Position numbers and translations under genes: made by a program. A stretch of 15,965 nucleotides of DNA from the NCBI GenBank assembly GCA_025359585.1, contig JANYFX010000515.1:1-15965 (forward strand), in the 5' to 3' direction. This DNA comes from Rhizobacter sp. Lineage in GTDB: Bacteria; Pseudomonadota; Gammaproteobacteria; Burkholderiales; Burkholderiaceae_C. The notes below the pieces were generated by a model. The model did no database searches and was not told where the DNA came from. It saw nothing but the letters and a program-made list of their open reading frames with translations. This document shows, piece by piece, positions 1 to 6,181 of the stretch (position 1 is its first letter; the number at the start of each line of letters is the position of its first letter).

Positions 1-35
1 TTTTCGCCTGAGCCGAAAATATTGCCCGGCTTGGA

Positions 36-41
36 TATAAT
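36..41 (+). promoter_or_regulatory. candidate -10 box (TATAAT) for the TMEM175-like gene
   Basis: A perfect TATAAT lies 27 bases upstream of the ATG at 69, which would put a transcript start near 48 and give a short leader. No good -35 hexamer is found at 16-18 bases spacing (the bases there read CCGAAA), so the promoter may be weak or activator-dependent. An inverted repeat AGCCG (11-15) / CGGCT (27-31) falls in the spacer region and TTTTCG (1-6) / CGAAAA (14-19) lies just upstream. This is a sequence-pattern call only. Confidence 0.4.
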
Positions 42-68
42 CGGCGCGTCCTGCAAACGGGCCCGCCC

Positions 69-707
69 ATGTATCCCAAAAACCGCATTGACGCGCTGAC
101 CGACGGCATCTACGCCGTCGCCATGACCCTGCTGGTGATCGAGCTGAAGCTGCCCGAGCATGGGGCCATCCACACCACGGCCGATTTCAACAGCGCAGTG
201 TTCGCGCTGTTTCCGCGCCTGTATGCCTGGGTCATCAGTTTCTTCGTGATGGCCTTTTTCTGGATGGGCCACCACCGTGTGCACAGCCGTGTGCGGTACA
301 CCGACGGCAAGCTGATCGCGCTGAACATCAGCCAGCTCGCCTTCATCAGCCTGATGCCTTTTTCCTCGTCCCTGCTCGGCGCGGAGCACGCCGGCCTGCT
401 GGCGCAGATCATCTTTTCGTTCAACATGGCGGCGCTGTCGGTGTTCGCGTTGCTGACCGCGCACTACATCTACCGGCACCCGGAGTTGTGCTCCAGCCCG
501 ATGCCGCGTGGCGCATTCCTGGGCGCGAGCACCCGCATCGGCGGCCTGATCGCCGTCAGCGTGCTGACGGTGCTGATCCAGTCGGTGATTCAGGGCGGCT
601 TCGGCTTCGGCAACATCGCGTTCATGCTGATGGCCGTGATCGTGCCACTCAGCCGCCGTGTCGAGCGCGCCAGCGGTCCAGCCGCGCCAGGCCACGCCCC
701 GGGCTGA
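69..707 (+). CDS. TMEM175-like (DUF1211) integral membrane protein, putative potassium channel
   Basis: The 212-residue protein has the family's N-terminal signature in slightly altered form: R6-I-D-A-L-T-D-G-I-Y-A-V-A-M-T-L-L (residues 6-22), matching the RxxxFSDGxxAIxxTLL pattern of TMEM175/DUF1211 proteins, with Leu-Thr in place of the usual Phe-Ser. Several long hydrophobic stretches follow (about residues 50-70, 85-105, 110-130, 155-175 and 180-195), consistent with the roughly six-helix, 200-residue bacterial members. Known bacterial relatives form tetrameric K+-permeable channels in the inner membrane; conduction here is inferred from family only. The Phe-Ser change sits in the signature next to the pore-lining helix and could matter. 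A TATAAT box lies just upstream; no clear Shine-Dalgarno sequence precedes the ATG. The 3' end overlaps the convergent NDUFA9-like gene by 59 bases, so the last 20 or so residues (rich in Arg, Pro, Gly) are probably an unconserved tail. Confidence 0.8.
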   Translation: MYPKNRIDALTDGIYAVAMTLLVIELKLPEHGAIHTTADFNSAVFALFPRLYAWVISFFVMAFFWMGHHRVHSRVRYTDGKLIALNISQLAFISLMPFSSSLLGAEHAGLLAQIIFSFNMAALSVFALLTAHYIYRHPELCSSPMPRGAFLGASTRIGGLIAVSVLTVLIQSVIQGGFGFGNIAFMLMAVIVPLSRRVERASGPAAPGHAPG

Positions 708-1602
708 GGTAGTCGGGCAGCACGCTGTCCATCGGTGACGCGCTGATGCCCAGCGCGGCCAGGCCCGGCAGCTGGCCGCCGGCGACGTTCGGCGTGCGCA
801 TCGAGTCGATGTTGTCGCGCGACATCAAGGGCGTGCCCGGCATCAGCTCCATCAAAAAAGCCTGGGCGCGCGCGGCCATATCGGGCAGGCCGAACACCGG
901 CCGCTCGTGGCCTGACCAGCGCCCGACCTGCTCGACGATCTGCTTCAGCGTGAGCACGTCGGGCCCGCCGCATTCGAACGTTTGGCCGATGCTCGAAAGC
1001 TGGTCGAGGCAGCGCACGATGGCCGCCGCCACGTCTTGCACCCACACCGGCTGAAAGCGCGCCTGCGCGCCCGCCAGCGGCACGAACGGCGCCACCGCCA
1101 GCAGCGTGGCGAACAGGTTCGTGAAGTGGTCGTGTTCACCGAAGATGACCGAGGGCCGCAGGATCGTCAGGTCGAGGTTCGCCCCCTTCAGCACGGCTTC
1201 GCCCGCGGCTTTCGAACGCAGGTAGCGGCTCGTCGCGGCTTCACCCACACCGAGCGCGCTCACATGCACGAGGCGGCGCACGCCGGCCGCCTTGCAGGCC
1301 TCGGCCAGCTTGTGCGGCAGCTCGACGTGAACGCGCTCGAACTCGGCCGCGCTGCCGTGCAAGACCGCCACCAGGTTGATCACGGCGTCAACGCCCTGCA
1401 CGAGCCCGCGCAGTTCGGTGGCGCTGTGCACATCGGCCTGCACGACCCGCAGCGTCGGCAGCAACTGCAGGTGCTTGGCGCGCGCCGGCCGGCGGCTCGG
1501 CACCACGATCTGCCCGCCGGCGCCCCCCGAGCGCTCGACCAGCTTGTCGCACACGCTGCGACCCACGAAGCCCGAACCACCGAGGATGAGGATGTTGTTC
1601 AC
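649..1602 (-). CDS. complex I NDUFA9-subunit-like NAD(P)-binding protein (atypical/extended SDR)
   Basis: The 317-residue protein opens with a Rossmann fold: M-N-N-I-L-I-L-G-G-S-G-F-V-G, with the GxxGxxG motif at residues 8-14, then D57 ending a beta strand and N76 after strand 4. A YxxxK pair is present (Y127, K131), followed by the L-R-P-S-V-I-F-G motif typical of NAD-dependent epimerase/NmrA-like proteins. Bacterial proteins of this build are usually named after the NDUFA9 subunit of respiratory complex I or treated as quinone/NAD-binding oxidoreductases; their reaction is generally unknown. The start is GTG. An AGAGG lies about 12 bases upstream, longer than ideal. It is 21 bases downstream of the lytic transglycosylase gene on the same strand, so the two are probably cotranscribed, an arrangement I recall from other Burkholderiales. 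Its 3' end runs 59 bases into the convergent membrane-protein gene. Confidence 0.85.
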   Translation of the reverse strand: MNNILILGGSGFVGRSVCDKLVERSGGAGGQIVVPSRRPARAKHLQLLPTLRVVQADVHSATELRGLVQGVDAVINLVAVLHGSAAEFERVHVELPHKLAEACKAAGVRRLVHVSALGVGEAATSRYLRSKAAGEAVLKGANLDLTILRPSVIFGEHDHFTNLFATLLAVAPFVPLAGAQARFQPVWVQDVAAAIVRCLDQLSSIGQTFECGGPDVLTLKQIVEQVGRWSGHERPVFGLPDMAARAQAFLMELMPGTPLMSRDNIDSMRTPNVAGGQLPGLAALGISASPMDSVLPDYLSPGRGLARLDRWRARHGG

Positions 1603-1623
1603 GCCCCGGTTATACCTCTGCGC

Positions 1624-2562
1624 TCAGCGGGCGAGGCGCGGTGCGCGCAGCAGCGCCATCTGCGGCGAGGGCCGCGTGGCGCTGCCGTCGAAAGGCTGGA
1701 CCAGGGCGCCGACCGCCTCGACGATCTTGCGCACGTAGGCGCGTGTCTCAACGTAGGGCGGCACACCGCGGTAACGCTCGACCGTGCCTTCGCCGGCGTT
1801 GTAGGCGGCCGCCACCAGCGTCACGTCGCCTTCGAAGTAGGCCAGCAACCAGCGCAGGTAGGCCGTGCCGCCGCGAATGTTCTGCGCCGGGTCGTAAGGG
1901 TTGCGCACGTTGAAGCGTGCGGCGGTGTCGGGGATCAGCTGCATCAGGCCCTTGGCGTTCTTGGGCGACAGCGCCACGATGTCGAAGTTGGACTCGGCTT
2001 CGATGATGGCCAGCACGAGCTGCGTCGGCACGCGGTATTCGGGCGCGATCCTTTTCACCAGTTCGGCGATCGAGCGTGGCGCGGCGATCGGCCGCTCGAC
2101 CGGCACCGCGCGCGGCGCGGTGGCCATGACCCGGGGCCGCGGAGGGGCCGGCTCGCGCATGCAGTCGGGCACATTGGTGGTGGGCCCGCCGACCGTGCTC
2201 AGCATGCGCTGCGCCTGCTCCATGCCTTGCTCGGCCGCGGCCTGGAAGAAAAACGCGGCGAGCGAATCGTTGCGCTCCACACCGCGGCCGTTGGTGTACA
2301 TCCAGCCCAGGCTGAACTGCGATTCGGTGTCGCCGAGCCGTGCGGCCTTGCAGTACAGCTCGGCCGCGCGCGCGCCGTCGCGCTCGACGCCGTTGCCGTG
2401 TTCGTAGGTCGCCGCCTCGCCGCGCAGCGAGGTGATCAGCACGTTCTCGGGCGGCCCACCGTCGGCCAGGCCGTTGTCGGCGGCCAGCGCCGGCCACGCC
2501 ACGGCGCACAGCAGCAGCATGACCAGGCGGCGCAGGCACACGAACGAGGATCGCATCGTCAT
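1624..2562 (-). CDS. Sel1-repeat lytic transglycosylase (SLT domain), exported
   Basis: From the ATG at 2562 the product has 312 residues (a second in-frame ATG at 2556 removes two). Residues 1-28 form a signal peptide: basic start, hydrophobic L-V-M-L-L-L-C-A-V-A-W core, and an A-L-A-A cleavage region. Two Sel1-type repeats follow (about 46-82 and 83-118; note Y-x-x-G-x-G-V-E-R spacing in both), then a Pro/Arg-rich linker (about 136-163) and a C-terminal lysozyme-like SLT domain. The catalytic glutamate is E190 in A-E-S-N-F-D, followed by the G-L-M-Q-L motif (205-209), N-P-Y-D-P, and A-Y-N-A-G-E-G, all standard for soluble lytic transglycosylases. It should cleave peptidoglycan between MurNAc and GlcNAc in the periplasm; the Sel1 repeats probably bind a partner protein. 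The reading frame continues upstream to 2697, but that extension lacks signal-peptide character and is rejected. No clear Shine-Dalgarno sequence is seen. Confidence 0.88.
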   Translation of the reverse strand: MTMRSSFVCLRRLVMLLLCAVAWPALAADNGLADGGPPENVLITSLRGEAATYEHGNGVERDGARAAELYCKAARLGDTESQFSLGWMYTNGRGVERNDSLAAFFFQAAAEQGMEQAQRMLSTVGGPTTNVPDCMREPAPPRPRVMATAPRAVPVERPIAAPRSIAELVKRIAPEYRVPTQLVLAIIEAESNFDIVALSPKNAKGLMQLIPDTAARFNVRNPYDPAQNIRGGTAYLRWLLAYFEGDVTLVAAAYNAGEGTVERYRGVPPYVETRAYVRKIVEAVGALVQPFDGSATRPSPQMALLRAPRLAR

Positions 2563-2714
2563 CGGCGGTGGCGTTTGTGCAGGCGGTGATCGGGGCGGTG
2601 GCGCATGGACGGGCTCTCGTGGGTGCGGGGTGTTTCGGCGAGGCCGCCATTCAACCCCAGAATACAGTCGTGTGGGAACAACGTGTCGGTGTTCCATTCA
2701 AGGGTGAGAGTTCC

Positions 2715-3386
2715 GTGACCGAATCGATAGTCATCCAGCAACCTGGGGGGGCAGCCGAACAACTCGTGCTGCTGTTTCACGGCGTGGGCTCCACGCCCCA
2801 AGCCATGCTGCCGCTCGGCGAGCGCCTGGCACGGCAGTTTCCCAACGCCTTCGTGGTCAGTGTCGTTGTGCCCGATGCCACCGACAGCGGCTCGGCTTGC
2901 CAGTGGCTTTCGGTGCAGGGCATCGGCGGCGCCGACATCGCTTCGCGCGTTGCCGAAGCCATGCCGGCTTTCCGGCGCGCCGTGGCGCATTGGCAGGCCG
3001 TGTCCGGCCTGGGGCCGGTCGCCACCGCCTTGATCGGTTTTTCGCAAGGGGCGATCATGGCGCTGGAGGCCACCCGCGCCGAGACCGCCTGTGCCGGCCG
3101 CGTGGTGGCCATCGCCGGCCGCTTCGCCGAGCTGCCCGACCGCGCCGCACCGGCCACCACCCTGCACCTGCTGCACGGCAAACAGGACGAAGTCATTCCG
3201 TACCGCCACACCATCGAAGCCGCGCAGCACCTGCTGGGCATCGGCGGCGACGCGACCGCCGATGTGCTGCCTTTCATCGGCCACGATCTGGCCGATGACT
3301 TCATCGAGCTGACGATCGAGCGGCTGACGGCGTATGTGCCCAAGCGGCTGTGGGACGAAGCGATGCGGGCGGCAGGCGCCGCCTGA
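2715..3386 (+). CDS. ypfH: YpfH-type esterase (alpha/beta hydrolase, phospholipase/carboxylesterase family)
   Basis: The 223-residue protein closely follows E. coli YpfH (about 230 residues) as I remember it: L-L-F-H-G-V-G near residues 19-25, the run Q-W-L-S-V-Q-G-I, and the nucleophile elbow G-F-S-Q-G-A-I-M with Ser110. The acid residue is probably in L-L-H-G-K-Q-D-E-V-I-P and the catalytic His in F-I-G-H-D. YpfH hydrolyses short-chain acyl esters in the cytoplasm; the natural substrate is unknown. I chose the GTG at 2715 because AGGGTGAGAG (2701-2710) gives a ribosome binding site 4-8 bases upstream and because the alignment with YpfH starts there; in-frame sequence extends back to 2568 but would overlap the divergent transglycosylase promoter region. 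The 152-base divergent region (2563-2714) shows no convincing promoter; a TACAGT at 2663-2668 is the nearest -10-like element. Confidence 0.87.
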   Translation: MTESIVIQQPGGAAEQLVLLFHGVGSTPQAMLPLGERLARQFPNAFVVSVVVPDATDSGSACQWLSVQGIGGADIASRVAEAMPAFRRAVAHWQAVSGLGPVATALIGFSQGAIMALEATRAETACAGRVVAIAGRFAELPDRAAPATTLHLLHGKQDEVIPYRHTIEAAQHLLGIGGDATADVLPFIGHDLADDFIELTIERLTAYVPKRLWDEAMRAAGAA

Positions 3387-3430
3387 CTGGGCTCAGGGCG
3401 AGCGCTCGGTGAGCGGGCCGTCGCGCACAT

Positions 3431-3456
3431 GCGCCCGTCGGCGCCGTCACGGGCGC
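3431..3456. terminator. GC-rich stem-loop between convergent genes, probable bidirectional terminator
   Basis: GCGCCCGT (3431-3438) and ACGGGCGC (3449-3456) form a perfect 8-bp stem around a 10-base loop. It lies 5 bases past the stop codon of the minus-strand small-protein gene and 44 bases past the ypfH stop, where transcripts from both sides should end. There is no T-run on either side, so an intrinsic terminator is plausible but not textbook. A further inverted repeat GCTCA (3391-3395) / TGAGC (3410-3414) enclosing the palindrome CGAGCGCTCG (3399-3408) sits immediately after ypfH. Confidence 0.5.
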
Positions 3457-3461
3457 GAGCC

Positions 3462-3935
3462 TTAGGCCCTGCGCAGCTCCATCACCCAGTTGGTTTCCCA
3501 GGCGCTGCCGTCGAGTGCGAAGGCCTGTTCCCAGCGCGCGGCGTCCGCGCCGAGGCGGGTCCAGATGAAGCGCACCTGCACCACGCGGCCGTCGTCGGTG
3601 TCTTCACCGAAGAACTCGCCGCGGTCGCCGTCGAAGCCACCGCGCACCGGCGGGAACAGGTGCCCGCTCGTGCTGTTGATCCAGTAGATCGACCAGCGCT
3701 GCGTGGCCTGGTCGAGCGTGCGCAGCGTCATGCCTGAAAAGCCCATCGTCGGGAAACGTGTTTCGTCGACGCTGACCGCGCCGTCGAGCATCACCCAGGC
3801 TTGTGAGGTGGCGGGGAACTCGTCCCACTCGGTGCAGCCGGCGTTGCGCTGCTTCAACCGGCGGTTGTGCAATTGCCAGTGCCCGAGCAGAAAGTCGAAG
3901 TCGTGGGCGCGGCCGATGAAGGGTGAAGCGGTCAT
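3462..3935 (-). CDS. small conserved protein of unknown function (DUF1579-like, FDFLLGHW motif)
   Basis: The 157-residue product begins M-T-A-S-P-F and carries H-D-F-D-F-L-L-G-H-W (residues 11-20), then W37-D-E-F, repeated W-x-I-Y-W (81-85), a D-G-R-V-V-Q-V-R-F-I-W strand pair (115-125), and a C-terminal W-E-T-N-W-V-M-E-L (146-154). The alternation of short strands and the FDFxxGxW opening resemble DUF1579-type proteins, which are thought to adopt a lipocalin-like beta barrel; ligand and role are unknown. There is no signal peptide or membrane segment, so it is probably cytoplasmic. The ATG at 3935 is supported by an AAAGGA about 6-10 bases upstream; the frame extends further back but there overlaps the NIPSNAP gene. 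It starts only 10 bases after the NIPSNAP stop, so the two are almost certainly one transcript, divergent from the WYL regulator. Confidence 0.75.
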   Translation of the reverse strand: MTASPFIGRAHDFDFLLGHWQLHNRRLKQRNAGCTEWDEFPATSQAWVMLDGAVSVDETRFPTMGFSGMTLRTLDQATQRWSIYWINSTSGHLFPPVRGGFDGDRGEFFGEDTDDGRVVQVRFIWTRLGADAARWEQAFALDGSAWETNWVMELRRA

Positions 3936-3945
3936 GGTTTTCCTT

Positions 3946-4662
3946 TCAGAAGCGTGAACCCGCGGTCGGCGCGAGCCGCAGCACCTGGGGTGTTGCATCG
4001 CTGCCAGTGAGCTCGGGCCAGGGCACCGAGGCCCTGAGCTCTGCCGCCGCCTGGCTGCAGGCATCGAGCGCGCCGAAACGGGCCATCCACAGCAGCACCT
4101 GTTCGCCCTCGCGCACCGGCAGGCGCGGGAAGGTGTTGGCGCTGCTCTCGCTGGCGTAGCAGCCCGCCGGCGTGCCGCCGCTGCGCGCGAGTGCGGGCGC
4201 CATGGCCCGCGCGAACCTGTCGATGAAACCGGCAGCGGGCGCGGCCGTCAGCGGGCAGACGATGGCGAGCAAGCCGCCTTCGCGGCTTGCGTGCCCCGGC
4301 GGCGCGCTTCGCTGCCAGGCCTCGATCGGCGGGGCCTCGGCCACCGGCCGAAGCAGCAACACGTTGTCGGAATCGAGCATCGTCGCATTGGCCGCCTCGC
4401 GGTGGGTTTGCCACACCGGCCCACCGTAGAAAGCCGCGAGCGCCTCGGCGCGGGCGGCCATGCCGGCAAAGCCGCGCAGCCAGACAAAACGGTCGGCGTC
4501 GTCGAGGTCACGGAACTGGCCCAGCACCGTCATGCCGAGCGCCTCTTGGGGTTCGACGAACGTGCGGTCGAAGAGCTCGATCAGCGTTTCGCGCTGGCCG
4601 GGGTGCAGCGTGTATTGCCGCAGTTCGATCACGGGCAAGCGGGGTTCGGGGGTGTTCTGCAT
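3946..4662 (-). CDS. NIPSNAP family protein, two-domain form
   Basis: From ATG 4662 the product has 238 residues. Residues 10-107 form a NIPSNAP/ferredoxin-like alpha-beta domain: V-I-E-L-R-Q-Y-T-L-H-P-G (11-22), L-I-E-L-F, G-Q-F-R-D-L-D-D-A-D-R-F-V-W-L-R-G-F (48-65), and F-Y-G-G-P-V-W. The second half (about 130-230) seems to be a diverged second copy of the same fold, with G-C-Y-A-S-E-S-S-A-N-T-F-P-R-L-P-V (167-183) and a strand V-L-L-W-M-A-R-F. NIPSNAP proteins are small stress- or ligand-associated dimeric barrels; no reaction can be assigned. An alternative in-frame ATG at 4698 would add 12 residues; neither start has a good Shine-Dalgarno sequence, and 4662 is preferred because the added residues look unconserved. 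It leads a two-gene unit and is divergent from the WYL regulator across a short region holding an inverted repeat, so regulation by that neighbour is likely. Confidence 0.78.
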   Translation of the reverse strand: MQNTPEPRLPVIELRQYTLHPGQRETLIELFDRTFVEPQEALGMTVLGQFRDLDDADRFVWLRGFAGMAARAEALAAFYGGPVWQTHREAANATMLDSDNVLLLRPVAEAPPIEAWQRSAPPGHASREGGLLAIVCPLTAAPAAGFIDRFARAMAPALARSGGTPAGCYASESSANTFPRLPVREGEQVLLWMARFGALDACSQAAAELRASVPWPELTGSDATPQVLRLAPTAGSRF

Positions 4663-4709
4663 GGGGTGAGGCCAGGGGTTTGTTGTCAATGCAGGCATCG
4701 TGCGCCGCC

Positions 4710-4734
4710 ATACATGACAAGCCATGGCATGTAT
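4710..4734. promoter_or_regulatory. inverted repeat ATACATG-N11-CATGTAT, candidate operator of the divergent WYL regulator
   Basis: ATACATG (4710-4716) and CATGTAT (4728-4734) are exact reverse complements separated by 11 bases, giving half-site centres 18 bases apart, a good fit to a dimeric helix-turn-helix protein. The site lies between the starts of the NIPSNAP gene (4662, or 4698) and the regulator gene (4753), 18 bases before the regulator's ATG, where it would overlap promoter or early transcribed sequence. The A+T-richer sequence stands out from the surrounding GC-rich DNA. Binding is inference. Confidence 0.5.
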
Positions 4735-4752
4735 TTCTGCCACACTGAAAAA

Positions 4753-5751
4753 ATGCAAGCGAGCCGTCTGCTTTCCGTTCTGATGCTGCTGCAGGCGCGT
4801 GGGCGAATGAGCGCCCAGGTGCTCGCCACCGAGCTGGAGGTGTCGGTGCGCACCATCCACCGCGACATCGACCAGCTCAGTGCCGCCGGCGTGCCGGTGT
4901 TCGCCGACCGCGGGCGTTCGGGCGGCTTCCAGTTGCAGGACGGCTGGCGCACGCGCCTGACCGGCCTCACCGAGCCCGAGTCACGCGCGCTGTTTCTCTC
5001 CGGCCTGGCCGGGCCCGCGGCCGAGCTCGGTCTCGGCGATGCGGTGGCCTCGGCGCGCCTCAAGGTGCTGGCCACCTTGCCACCCGACTGGCAGGCCGAT
5101 GCGCAGCACGTGAACGCGCGGTTTCACCTCGACGCGGTCGACTGGTTCCACAGCGCAGCGCGCACCGAGCACCTCGGTGCCGTGGCCGACGCGGTGTGGC
5201 GCGCGCGCCGTCTGCACATCCGCTACGAAAGCTGGAACGGCGTGCGCGAGCGCGACGTGGAGCCGCTCGGCCTCGTGCTCAAGGCCGGCATCTGGTACAT
5301 GGCGGCGCGCTCGGGCAAGGGGGCGGAGCCGCGCACTTACCGTTTGTCGAGCATCCTTGCGCTGAGCGTTTCAGACCAGCATTTCAGCGCGCCGCGCACC
5401 TTCGATCTGGCCGCCTACTGGCAGGAATCGACCCGCCGCTTCGAGACCGGCGTGTACCACGAGACGGCGCTGCTGCGCGTCTCGCCGCGCGGCCTGCGCT
5501 TGCTGCGGCAGTTCAGCACGGCGGTGGCCGAGGCGGCCGACAAGACCGCAGAGAAAGAGCCACGCGGCTGGGTGCGCGTGAGCGTGCCGATCGAGTCGGT
5601 GGCGCACGCGGCGAACCAGCTCATCAACCTGGGCGCCGACGCCGAAGTGCTGGCGCCGGCTGCGCTGCGCGCGCGGCTCCGGCTGACCGCGCAGCGGCTC
5701 GTGAAGCTGTACGCCGGCCGCGGCCGGGTGCCACGCCCGCGTGGGTCTTGA
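4753..5751 (+). CDS. YafY-like transcriptional regulator (HTH + WYL domain)
   Basis: The 332-residue protein starts M-Q-A-S-R-L-L-S-V-L-M-L-L-Q-A-R-G and has an N-terminal winged helix-turn-helix (HTH_11/DeoR-like) at about 4-60, with the recognition helix in V-S-V-R-T-I-H-R-D-I-D-Q-L and the wing in R-S-G-G-F-Q-L. A WYL domain lies at about 150-215: R-R-L-H-I-R-Y-E-S, then V-E-P-L-G-L-V-L-K-A-G-I-W-Y-M-A-A-R (WYM replaces WYL) and R-T-Y-R-L-S-S-I. The C-terminal part (about 225-320) is the usual WCX extension. WYL regulators sense small ligands or nucleic acid and can repress or activate; the ligand here is unknown. Frame extends upstream to 4291 but that stretch is antisense to the NIPSNAP gene. 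No strong Shine-Dalgarno sequence precedes the ATG (only CTGAAAAA). It very likely controls itself and the divergent NIPSNAP pair through the repeat at 4710-4734. Confidence 0.87.
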   Translation: MQASRLLSVLMLLQARGRMSAQVLATELEVSVRTIHRDIDQLSAAGVPVFADRGRSGGFQLQDGWRTRLTGLTEPESRALFLSGLAGPAAELGLGDAVASARLKVLATLPPDWQADAQHVNARFHLDAVDWFHSAARTEHLGAVADAVWRARRLHIRYESWNGVRERDVEPLGLVLKAGIWYMAARSGKGAEPRTYRLSSILALSVSDQHFSAPRTFDLAAYWQESTRRFETGVYHETALLRVSPRGLRLLRQFSTAVAEAADKTAEKEPRGWVRVSVPIESVAHAANQLINLGADAEVLAPAALRARLRLTAQRLVKLYAGRGRVPRPRGS

Positions 5752-5768
5752 GCGGGCGCTGGCGGCTC

Positions 5769-6029
5769 TCAGGTCAGGATCAAGGCGTTCAGTTGCCTGG
5801 CGATGTCGAGCATCTGCGCGTTCATGTCGGCGACCACGCCGCGCACCGGCGCCGGCCCGACAAGAAAGGTCTCGCGGCCGCGCTGCGCGACGACCTGGTG
5901 GCCATCGGGCCCCTGCGAGCGCGAGAAGATGACCGTTTCGCAGGTGTCGGAGATCAAGGCCTTGTTGCCGCTCTGCGATTCGGGCTCGTAGAAATTGCTG
6001 CCGCGCGGCGCCACTGTCAACATCCACAT
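5769..6029 (-). CDS. hypothetical protein, 86 residues
   Basis: I do not recognise this protein. It reads M-W-M-L-T-V-A-P-R-G-S-N-F-Y-E-P-E-S at the start, has a likely strand-turn-strand region (K23-A-L-I-S-D-T-C-E-T-V-I-F-S, then G43-H-Q-V-V-A-Q-R) and ends in an amphipathic helix (about residues 63-84: V-R-G-V-V-A-D-M-N-A-Q-M-L-D-I-A-R-Q-L-N-A-L). There is one cysteine (C30), no signal peptide and no membrane segment. Its amino-acid mix is not that of a GC-rich shadow frame (it has N, K, I, F, Y rather than runs of R, A, P, G), which supports it being real. GAGG lies about 10 bases before the chosen ATG at 6029; an in-frame ATG at 6023 is an alternative. It ends 17 bases from the convergent regulator stop and is divergent from the rhomboid gene. 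Confidence 0.6.
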   Translation of the reverse strand: MWMLTVAPRGSNFYEPESQSGNKALISDTCETVIFSRSQGPDGHQVVAQRGRETFLVGPAPVRGVVADMNAQMLDIARQLNALILT

Positions 6030-6181
6030 GGGGTTGTGTCCTCGGTGCTCCGCTCCACGCCGGCGGCGGCATGCGGAGATCTCTGATGGGTTCAGCCGTG
6101 TAATGTGCCCCAGTCCGCGGGCGACCCGGGCTGCACCCATGCGACCATCAGGCCCGATTCACATCGAAAGTTCGCCGCCGC

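Noticed and set aside
288..296. Considered calling the second ATPase domain broken because of its Walker A (protein residues 288-296 of the gene at 12489-13946)
   Set aside because: Loss of the Walker A lysine in the second domain is a normal feature of RbsA/MglA-type ATPases.
982..2589. A 535-codon plus-strand open frame antisense to the NDUFA9-like and transglycosylase genes
   Set aside because: Its translation is dominated by R, A, H, G, Q and D with no recognisable domain; long antisense frames are expected opposite GC-rich genes, and both minus-strand genes have clear family motifs.
2663..2668. TACAGT as a -10 box for ypfH, and a similar TACAGT at 6871-6876 before the ABM gene
   Set aside because: Only four of six bases match TATAAT and no -35 hexamer lies at suitable spacing; too weak to list as promoters.
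5749..5771. TGAG/CTCA imperfect repeat spanning both stop codons of the regulator and the 86-residue gene
   Set aside because: Four-base arms with mismatches; not enough pairing to call a terminator.
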